Under the pieces are notes generated by a model, which saw nothing but the letters and a program-made list of their open reading frames with translations, was not told where the DNA came from and made no database searches. From NCBI RefSeq assembly GCF_021654855.1, contig NZ_AP024202.1, positions 2,475,445 through 2,539,444 of the forward strand: 64,000 nt of DNA, given 5' to 3'. The stretch's first letter is position 1; every line of letters begins with the position of its first letter. A program made the translations under genes and the position numbers. Shown in pieces: positions 57,978 to 64,000 of the stretch. The stretch comes from Thiomicrorhabdus immobilis. GTDB taxonomy: Bacteria > Pseudomonadota > Gammaproteobacteria > Thiomicrospirales > Thiomicrospiraceae.

Positions 57978-59339
57978 CTATTTACCAATACAAAAAGAGG
58001 TAAAGATTCGCCCAAGCAAATCATCAGAAGTGAATCGGCCGGTAATCTCGGCCAAAGCTTCCTGAGCTAAACGCAAATCTTCGGCTAAAAGCTCACCCGC
58101 TGCAAACTGTTCAAGTTGCTGCTGACCGTTTACAGTCCAATCCAATGCGGTTTGTAAAGCATCCAAATGACGTTTACGTGCCATAAAGACCCCTTCGGCG
58201 GTTTGTGCATAGCCCATCTCGGTTTTCAAATGCTCTTGTAAAGCTTCTAACCCCAATTTGTGCTTTGCCGACAACCAAATCACGGTACGTCCGGTGTCCG
58301 CTTCAACTTCCACCATAGGTGCATGGTCGATTAAGTCGATTTTATTGCGCACCAGGGTGACCGGAATATGTGGAGGTAACTTATCCAAGATAATTTGATC
58401 TTCTTCATGAATCGCTTCACCGGCTTGCAACATCACCAAAACCCGGTCGGCGCTGTCTAACGCCTGCCAAGCGCGCTCAATTCCGATTTGTTCAACCTGG
58501 TCGGTGGCTTCACGCACCCCTGCTGTATCTAAAATGTGTAATGGCATACCGTCGATATTGATTTCTTCTTTGACAATATCACGTGTGGTGCCGGCGATAT
58601 CGGTCACAATCGCACTCTCTTTACCCGATAATGCATTCAACAGACTCGATTTACCGGCATTCGGACGACCTAAAATCACCACCGACATGCCTTCACGCAA
58701 TAAAGCACCCTGCTTGGCCGATTCAAACACGATATGCAGTCGGTCTAAGATATGTTGTAACTGTCCGGCGACTTTTCCATCCGATAAGAAATCAATCTCC
58801 TCTTCAGGAAAATCAATCGCCGCTTCCACATAAATCCGTAACTGGGTCAACTCTTCTACCAAGGTATTCACTTCTCGTGAGAAATCGCCCTGCAGAGAAC
58901 GCATCGCCGACTTAGCCGCTTGGTCTGAAGACGCTTCGATTAAATCCGCAATCGCTTCTGCTTGAGCCAAATCCAACTTGTCGTTCATAAACGCTTGTTT
59001 AGAGAATTCACCAGGTTCAGCCAAGCGTGCACCCAGTTCAACCACACGACTCAATAGCCATTGCAATACCACCGGACCACCATGGCCTTGCAATTCAAGA
59101 ACGTCTTCACCAGTAAAGGAATTGGGATTTGGAAAATACAACGCAATACCTTGGTCTAAAACCGATCCATCTTCTGCATAAAAGTTGCCATAATGCGCAT
59201 ACCTTGGCTGTGGCAACTTACCTAAAACGGCTTGGGCGATTTGCGCTGACTTCTTACCGGAAACACGCACAATACCAACCCCTCCTCGTCCTGGTGCAGT
59301 GGCAATGGCGGCAATCGTATCAATATTGTCAAATTCCAT
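57978..59339 (-). CDS. mnmE: tRNA modification GTPase MnmE (TrmE)
   Basis: Works with MnmG on wobble uridine modification. 453 residues: N-terminal formyl-THF-binding domain, a G domain inserted around 215-380 with the P-loop [12 protein letters not shown] and [10 protein letters not shown], and the C-terminal FCIGK with the conserved CxGK. Its neighbours yidC-rnpA-rpmH are the usual ones. Confidence 0.97.
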   Translation of the reverse strand: MEFDNIDTIAAIATAPGRGGVGIVRVSGKKSAQIAQAVLGKLPQPRYAHYGNFYAEDGSVLDQGIALYFPNPNSFTGEDVLELQGHGGPVVLQWLLSRVVELGARLAEPGEFSKQAFMNDKLDLAQAEAIADLIEASSDQAAKSAMRSLQGDFSREVNTLVEELTQLRIYVEAAIDFPEEEIDFLSDGKVAGQLQHILDRLHIVFESAKQGALLREGMSVVILGRPNAGKSSLLNALSGKESAIVTDIAGTTRDIVKEEINIDGMPLHILDTAGVREATDQVEQIGIERAWQALDSADRVLVMLQAGEAIHEEDQIILDKLPPHIPVTLVRNKIDLIDHAPMVEVEADTGRTVIWLSAKHKLGLEALQEHLKTEMGYAQTAEGVFMARKRHLDALQTALDWTVNGQQQLEQFAAGELLAEDLRLAQEALAEITGRFTSDDLLGRIFTSFCIGK

Positions 59340-59359
59340 AAAAGTTCCAAATAAAATTA

Positions 59360-59371
59360 ACAGGCCTGGTT
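59360..59371. repeat. Iterated palindrome, 11/12 copy
   Basis: AACAGGCCTGGT, intergenic, just upstream of mnmE and beside a terminator. Confidence 0.8.
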
Positions 59372-59373
59372 AA

Positions 59374-59402
59374 AAACAAAAAACGCCCTTAAAAGGGCGC
59401 TT
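59374..59402 (-). terminator. Terminator after the 108-aa gene
   Basis: Stem CGCCCTT/AAGGGCG (59385-59391 and 59394-59400); on the minus strand it is followed by TTTTTTG. Separates the yidC operon from mnmE. Confidence 0.88.
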
Positions 59403-59434
59403 TAAAACTTATCTTCTGGTAGTAAAACCAGCGA

Positions 59435-59761
59435 CTACGCCACAATATTGTGGGTAGTCGTTTTTAAGTCACTGATAAATTCTTTTTCACTGAACAAAGC
59501 GATGGTTTTATCCAACTTTTTCTTTGACGTGAATGTCATCTCTTCAGCTTCATCATTCACTTTGAACGATAAAACATAAAGTGGCTTAGTGTTCACTTCA
59601 GTCGCTTCAGAAGAGGCCACCACCGGAGCCGCGCCTTCTTCTAAAGGGATGTAACCATCTTTGGTTTTGTAACAGATGGGCTTGGTGCCATCTGCCACCA
59701 ACGCTTCCACTTTGCCATACATCGGGTGATCTGTACCCAGCTTTTGATAAGTTAAATGCAT
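59435..59761 (-). CDS. Hypothetical 108-residue protein between yidC and mnmE
   Basis: No family recognised. Soluble; N-terminal MHLTYQKLGTDHPMYGKVEAL, a basic/glycine segment, then a beta-rich C-terminus (LYVLSFKVNDEAEEMTF). Begins 11 nt after yidC, so it is co-transcribed with the membrane insertase. Confidence 0.72.
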   Translation of the reverse strand: MHLTYQKLGTDHPMYGKVEALVADGTKPICYKTKDGYIPLEEGAAPVVASSEATEVNTKPLYVLSFKVNDEAEEMTFTSKKKLDKTIALFSEKEFISDLKTTTHNIVA

Positions 59762-59772
59762 CTTCTGTTCCT

Positions 59773-61455
59773 CTATTTCTCTTCGCCAGCTTCAATTTTA
59801 CGCGTGATATACCACTGCTGTGTTACCGAAAGAATGTTATTCACAACCCAGTATAGAACCAAACCTGCAGGGAACCATAGGAAGAAGATGGTGAAGATAA
59901 ATGGCAACATCTTCATGACTTTCTGTTGCATCTCGTCCATCATCGCAGATGGGTTAAGCTTCTGCTGGATGTACATGGTAATCCCCATAATCACCGGTAA
60001 GATGAAGTAAGGATCTTGTGCAGACAGGTCTTCAATCCATAGCATAAACGGTGCTTGGCGCATCTCTACCGAATACAACAGTACCCAGTAAAGCGCGATG
60101 AATACCGGCATCTGAATAAAGATAGGTAAACAACCACCCAATGGGTTAATTTTCTCTTCTTTATAGAGTTTCATCATCTTCTGCTGGAAGATAACCTTAT
60201 CATCGCCATAGTTCTCTTTTAGCTGTTGCAGCTTAGGCTGGAACTTCTTCATGCGCGCCATAGAACGGTAACTGGTTTCTGATAACTTGTAGAACACTAA
60301 CTTGATCAGCAGCGTTAATAAGATGATTGCCACACCCCAGTTACCCACCACGTTATGGATTTTCTCCAGCAACCAGAAAATCGGTTCTGCCAAGAACGTT
60401 AAAATACCATAGTCGATGGTTAATTCTAAACCAGGAGCAATCGCCGCTAACTTATCTTGCGATTCTGGACCGATATAAAGAGCGGAATTCAAGACAGAAC
60501 TCTGTCCAGCCGCAACTTCAACCAAAGGCTCAACCACACCGACCGCATAACGATCATCCCCTAAAGGCTTGGCGTAGTAGCTATTTTGTTCTGTTTGACT
60601 AGGAATCAACGCAGTTAAGAAATACTGCTGGATCATCGCCGCCCAGCCACCGGTAACGGTACGGCCAGAAATCGCTTCTTTGGTTAGATCATCAAACGAA
60701 TGTTTAACGTATTTATCTTCAGCGTTACCATCATAAAGAACTGGGCCCGTGTAGGTATACATCATGAAGTTTTCATCAGGGTTATGGCGGTTACGCACTA
60801 ACTGAGAATACAAACTACCCGTCCAAGACTCTTGTGTTGCATTGTCTACCTTATAGGCCACATCCACCAAATACTTTCCTTTAGTGAAAGTATAAGTTTT
60901 GGTAACGGTTATACCGTCTTGCGACCAGGTTAAAGGAACAACCAAAGTATCGCCAGTCATCTCATAACGGGTCTGTGAGGCTTGATACACACTCTTATGC
61001 GTTGGCGCAGGTAATTTAGCGTCTTTTTGCGTGGCCAAACCGTTTTGCGCCATATAGACCAATGGGCCAGAGTCTGACATCAAATGATATGGCTGAGAGT
61101 GATCGTGACTTGCTCCGTATTTCAGCAACTTAGCATCACGAATATCACCACCATTGGTATCGATGATTAAATCAAGAGTATCTGTCGTAACATGAATACG
61201 TTGACCCTGGGTAATACCGTTTTGCAATACCGGTACAGCACCATTTTGCACACCACCGACATGCGCACCGGGAACATCAGATGCCGCAGGGTTAGCCGCT
61301 GAAACGACAGCATTTTGGCTTGCCATCGGCACTTCTTGCGCCGTACTCGTTTCTAAAGTTTGCTGCGTTTTATGAGCAGTAAACTGGGTCCATTCTAGCC
61401 ATATCCAAGTTAACGTAAAGGCCAACGCTAACCACCAAATTGATCTCATATTCAT
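59773..61455 (-). CDS. yidC: Membrane protein insertase YidC
   Basis: Inserts and folds inner-membrane proteins with or without Sec. 560 residues: N-terminal anchor (4-22), large periplasmic domain to about 350, then the insertase core of five helices with the conserved cytoplasmic arginine in SETSYRSMARMKKFQP. Starts 27 nt after rnpA; there is no yidD between them. Confidence 0.97.
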   Translation of the reverse strand: MNMRSIWWLALAFTLTWIWLEWTQFTAHKTQQTLETSTAQEVPMASQNAVVSAANPAASDVPGAHVGGVQNGAVPVLQNGITQGQRIHVTTDTLDLIIDTNGGDIRDAKLLKYGASHDHSQPYHLMSDSGPLVYMAQNGLATQKDAKLPAPTHKSVYQASQTRYEMTGDTLVVPLTWSQDGITVTKTYTFTKGKYLVDVAYKVDNATQESWTGSLYSQLVRNRHNPDENFMMYTYTGPVLYDGNAEDKYVKHSFDDLTKEAISGRTVTGGWAAMIQQYFLTALIPSQTEQNSYYAKPLGDDRYAVGVVEPLVEVAAGQSSVLNSALYIGPESQDKLAAIAPGLELTIDYGILTFLAEPIFWLLEKIHNVVGNWGVAIILLTLLIKLVFYKLSETSYRSMARMKKFQPKLQQLKENYGDDKVIFQQKMMKLYKEEKINPLGGCLPIFIQMPVFIALYWVLLYSVEMRQAPFMLWIEDLSAQDPYFILPVIMGITMYIQQKLNPSAMMDEMQQKVMKMLPFIFTIFFLWFPAGLVLYWVVNNILSVTQQWYITRKIEAGEEK

Positions 61456-61482
61456 GTGTGATACTCTTTGTAAATCTTATTT

Positions 61483-61902
61483 TTAGGGACGATTTTTTAA
61501 TTTACTTTTGTGGATTTTGCGAATCAGGTGTAAAAAGCTATCATGCAACGTCTTGTTATCAATCTCTTGCATGCCTTTACGACCCAAAACCACAATATCA
61601 TACCCACTTAATGCTTTCTTATGTGAGCGAAATGCTTCTCTTGCAATTCTTTTTACTCTATTTCGCCAAACGGCACGTTGTAATTGCTTTTTCGCGATAG
61701 CCAGTCCAAGACGAGGGAATTCTTCATTATTCGGACGCACAATTAAGGTCCAATTACGATTACCGAATCGTTCGGCTTGAGCAAATACGTGAGAGTAAGA
61801 CTTTGGAGATAACAATCGATTAGACTTAGGAAAGTCATTTTTCGCTTGTTGAGAAGAAGAGAGGGTCTCCGGGCGAGCTGATAACTCTTGTTTAGAATTC
61901 AT
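61483..61902 (-). CDS. rnpA: Ribonuclease P protein component
   Basis: Protein subunit of RNase P for tRNA 5' processing. 139 residues with an N-terminal extension of about 25; the RNR motif is AVWRNRVKRIAREAFR near residue 77. GGGGGAG before the ATG. Lies 56 nt after rpmH with a hairpin between. Confidence 0.96.
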   Translation of the reverse strand: MNSKQELSARPETLSSSQQAKNDFPKSNRLLSPKSYSHVFAQAERFGNRNWTLIVRPNNEEFPRLGLAIAKKQLQRAVWRNRVKRIAREAFRSHKKALSGYDIVVLGRKGMQEIDNKTLHDSFLHLIRKIHKSKLKNRP

Positions 61903-61920
61903 GAACTCCCCCAGAAGATT

Positions 61921-61947
61921 TACTGTGCTTGTAGACCAAGCACAGTA
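61921..61947 (-). other. Hairpin between rpmH and rnpA
   Basis: Perfect 11-bp inverted repeat TACTGTGCTTG/CAAGCACAGTA with a 5-nt loop, starting 11 nt past the rpmH stop. No T-run, so it looks like a stabiliser or processing site rather than a full terminator. Confidence 0.75.
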
Positions 61948-61958
61948 CGTTTAATCGA

Positions 61959-62093
61959 TTATGGAATTAAACGCTTACGTCCTTTAGCACGACGAGCCGC
62001 TAATACTTTACGCCCGTTTTTAGTCGCCATACGAGCACGGAAACCGTGAGTACGTGCACGCTTGATTACGCTTGGTTGAAATGTACGTTTCAT
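61959..62093 (-). CDS. rpmH: 50S ribosomal protein L34
   Basis: 44 residues: [18 protein letters not shown] at the start, then the [15 protein letters not shown] end, the full-length conserved protein. AAGGA precedes the ATG. First gene of the rpmH-rnpA-yidC unit, classically next to dnaA. Confidence 0.97.
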   Translation of the reverse strand: MKRTFQPSVIKRARTHGFRARMATKNGRKVLAARRAKGRKRLIP

Positions 62094-62137
62094 GTCACTG
62101 TCCTTAAAATTTCTATTCCGGATTCGGAAAAACGGGA

Positions 62138-62166
62138 ATTATATAGAGTTATCAACAAGAAAACAA
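62138..62166 (-). promoter_or_regulatory. rpmH promoter
   Basis: -35 TTGTTT (62161-62166), 17-nt spacer, perfect -10 TATAAT (62138-62143) on the minus strand, with a GC-rich TTCCCG after it. Confidence 0.7.
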
Positions 62167-62292
62167 CAATTCAACCAATAAATATTAGACTTATTTTATA
62201 TTCAAATCACAAAAGCATAAGCCCTAGTGGTATAAATGAAAATGACTACAACAGGTTGTATATAAATTGTTTTAAATTAACTTATTAAAGCG

Positions 62293-62304
62293 ACCAGGCC
62301 TGGT
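62293..62304. repeat. Iterated palindrome ACCAGGCCTGGT, perfect copy
   Basis: Perfect copy 13 nt past the yqaA-type gene stop; on the minus strand it continues as CGCTTTAAT, echoing the kdsB terminator. Confidence 0.95.
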
Positions 62305-62316
62305 CATTATAATTAA

Positions 62317-62757
62317 TCACGATATATTGAGTGTCGTATAAGCCACTACAATATAACGTGCCAGCTTACCTACGGTGACCAACAACAAAAACAACCAGAT
62401 ATTGACTCTTAACACTCCGGCGATCACTGTAAGCGGATCGCCTATTATAGGAACCCACGCCAAAAGCAAACTCACGGTACCCCACTTTTGAAAACGCTGT
62501 TGGGTTTGGTTGAATTTTTCATCGGAAATCTTGAACACTCGATGGATTAAAAAAGCGCTGCCAAAAAAACCGATAACATAATTCACCACCGAACCTAACA
62601 CATTGCCTAGAGTGGCAACCGCAACGACCTCTAAAGGGTTAAAGTCACTCAACAATAAAGCAACCAAAACCACTTCCGAACCAATCGGCAAAATCGTAGC
62701 GGCGAAAAAAGCGGCTAAAAACAGACCGCTCAAACCTATCTCAATAAAGTATTCCAT
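62317..62757 (-). CDS. YqaA-type (DedA-like) membrane protein
   Basis: 146 residues, four to five membrane helices, with the SNARE-associated/DedA-type pattern VATLGNVLGSVVNYVIG and WVPIIGDPLTVIAGVLR. YqaA relatives are small DedA-family proteins of unclear transport role. Divergent from the TauE/SafE gene. Confidence 0.87.
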   Translation of the reverse strand: MEYFIEIGLSGLFLAAFFAATILPIGSEVVLVALLLSDFNPLEVVAVATLGNVLGSVVNYVIGFFGSAFLIHRVFKISDEKFNQTQQRFQKWGTVSLLLAWVPIIGDPLTVIAGVLRVNIWLFLLLVTVGKLARYIVVAYTTLNIS

Positions 62758-62848
62758 TTCATTGAGTATGACTTAATTTATACTAATGGTCTATATTCAT
62801 TGGCTGATATCAGCCTTTTAACAACCTCTTACCGATAACAGACACACT

Positions 62849-63661
62849 ATGCTAGAACCGATTTTTTTACTTGAAATGCTGACCTATATAATCACCGGTG
62901 CCATTGTGGGTGTTGCGGCAGGCCTGCTAGGTATTGGCGGTGGCTTGTTGATTGTGCCGGTATTGAGTACCGCTTTTTTGTATTTTTTGAATGTATCGGA
63001 AGTGGTTCACTTGGCGATTGGTACCTCTTTGGCCACCATTGTCATCACCTCATTTTCCTCTGCTCGAGCCCACCATAATCACGGTGCGGTACGCTGGGAT
63101 GCCGTTAAACTCTTGACCGCAGGAGTGTTACTTGGGGCTTTTATTGGTGGTTGGAGTTCGCAATTCATTGCCTCAAATCGACTCGGACAAATTTTTGGTG
63201 TTCTGGAACTGCTTATCGCAATCAATATGCTATTAGCCTTGAAACCCAGTCCAAATAGACAATTACCCGGCCTGGTAGGGAATACTTTTTCGGGCACAAT
63301 CATCGGGAGTCTATCCTCCTTAGTCGGAATTGGTGGAGGCACCCTGACCACACCTTATTTGGTATGGAACAATATCTCCATGCATCAAGCCATCGCCACT
63401 TCCACTGCGGTCAGTATTCCTGTCGCCATTGCCGGGACAATCGGATATTTGATTGCCGGCTTAGATGCCACCAATCTTCCTCCATTGGCCAGCGGCTATG
63501 TTTATTGGCCAGCTTTTTTTGGGATTGTCATCGCCAGTTATTTTACTGCGCCAATCGGAGCGAAATGGGCACACCAACTTCCGGTAAAAACCCTTAAACG
63601 CGGCTTTGGGATTTTCCTCATTATTTTGGCCATTAAAATGCTCTTTTTTAGCGGCCACTGA
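62849..63661 (+). CDS. TauE/SafE family sulfite/anion exporter
   Basis: 270 residues, eight predicted helices, with the two half-repeats GVAAGLLGIGGGLLIVPVL near 20 and SLSSLVGIGGGTLTTPYLV near 152 that mark the family. Members export sulfite, sulfoacetate or related organic anions; in a suspected sulfur oxidiser sulfite is plausible. Substrate not provable from sequence. Confidence 0.92.
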   Translation: MLEPIFLLEMLTYIITGAIVGVAAGLLGIGGGLLIVPVLSTAFLYFLNVSEVVHLAIGTSLATIVITSFSSARAHHNHGAVRWDAVKLLTAGVLLGAFIGGWSSQFIASNRLGQIFGVLELLIAINMLLALKPSPNRQLPGLVGNTFSGTIIGSLSSLVGIGGGTLTTPYLVWNNISMHQAIATSTAVSIPVAIAGTIGYLIAGLDATNLPPLASGYVYWPAFFGIVIASYFTAPIGAKWAHQLPVKTLKRGFGIFLIILAIKMLFFSGH

Positions 63662-64000
63662 ATAACCGCAGGATATTCAATATTATCAATATGTTAACCA
63701 GTGCAAAACCTGAGTTATCCACATGCTTTGTTCACAGAGTTATCCACAGAAAAAAACCTTGTTTTAAAGTTATTCACAGGTATACTATTTTCAGTGCTCA
63801 AAAAACCAAGAATAATCGCTGTTTAAAATGCAAATTTAAGATGTAAATCCGCATTTAAAGTCAACCTAATTTTATTGGCAAAATTATAAAAAACGCTCTG
63901 TTTCGCCGTGAAAATTAAGTGTTAAGACAGTTCTAAAAAAGCACTCAGAACACTTAAAAATTACATAATAAAATAACCCAAAACCGTATTTTCTATCAGT
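63662..64000. other. Right-end non-coding region, probable oriC/dnaA upstream region
   Basis: 339 nt with no gene. Four DnaA boxes lie in 64 nt, followed by about 220 nt of AT-rich sequence with small inverted repeats (for example AAGTGTT/AACACTT near 63920-63958). The order rnpA-rpmH then DnaA boxes is that of the origin region, so dnaA is expected just past 64000. Confidence 0.7.
63715..63778 (+). promoter_or_regulatory. Cluster of four DnaA boxes
   Basis: TTATCCACA at 63715 and 63740, TTATTCACA at 63770, and TTGTTCACA (one mismatch) at 63728, all in the same orientation. Confidence 0.85.

Noticed and set aside
62928..62937. GCAGGCCTGC here and at 6040 as copies of the iterated palindrome
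   Set aside because: Only the inner 8 bp match; three of 12 positions differ, so I did not count them.

Overview
The window looks like a chromosomal stretch of a mesophilic gammaproteobacterium with moderate-to-low GC. Overall gene content and protein character suggest a Thiotrichales/Piscirickettsiaceae-type sulfur oxidiser (Thiomicrospira, Hydrogenovibrio, Thiomicrorhabdus). That genus-level placement is an inference from general resemblance and could be settled with the 16S gene at 48113-49659. There is no prophage, integrative element, insertion sequence or CRISPR array.

Layout. 1-4.7 kb: a DUF3095 (nucleotidyl-cyclase-like) gene followed by a two-gene ovothiol pathway, ovoA and a PLP-dependent ovoB-type lyase, ending 3 nt from a convergent tRNA-Arg(CCT). 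4.8-8.0 kb (minus): an unknown 178-aa protein, a hexose-6-phosphate mutarotase, aroB and aroK. 8.2-13.4 kb (plus): gmk, then kdnA-kdnB-kdsB-waaA, a set that points to 8-amino-Kdo in the lipopolysaccharide core. 13.5-24.2 kb: rpoZ-spoT, ridA, recG and ubiC, with a GGDEF diguanylate cyclase, a soluble double-PAS chemoreceptor and an HDOD protein among them. 24.2-29.2 kb: a periplasmic rhodanese, an outer-membrane-type protein, and a glmU-orf83-ubiA operon. 29.4-41.2 kb (minus): the classical origin-proximal block mnmG-rsmG-parA-parB-atpZ-atpI-atpBEFHAGDC. 41.5-44.0 kb: a lipoprotein, small proteins and queF. 44.1-49.9 kb (minus): a complete rRNA operon (16S, tRNA-Ile, tRNA-Ala, 23S, 5S) with a strong promoter, processing stems and a terminator. 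50-57.8 kb: a Tat-exported deacetylase-family protein, several small enzymes and an RND efflux pair. 58-62.1 kb (minus): mnmE, a small unknown gene, yidC, rnpA and rpmH. 62.3-64 kb: a YqaA membrane protein, a TauE/SafE exporter and a non-coding right end with four clustered DnaA boxes.

The mnmE-yidC-rnpA-rpmH and mnmG-rsmG-parAB-atp blocks, the rRNA operon and the DnaA boxes together say that the replication origin lies at or just beyond the right end. From about 62 kb leftward to 27 kb almost every housekeeping operon is transcribed away from it, on what would be the leading strand. dnaA is expected just past position 64000.

The most unusual feature is a 12-bp perfect palindrome, ACCAGGCCTGGT. 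It occurs nine times exactly, six times with one mismatch and three times with two mismatches, where chance predicts about 0.004 exact copies in 64 kb. Eight of the 15 best copies are intergenic, several at the 3' ends of transcription units where they form or join terminator hairpins. The copies inside genes fall in all three reading frames (Thr-Arg-Pro-Gly, Gln-Ala-Trp, Pro-Gly-Leu), so the signal is kept at the DNA level. It behaves like a genome-wide iterated element comparable in style to HIP1 or DNA uptake sequences, but is not one I recognise. Each copy also holds two overlapping CCWGG sites.
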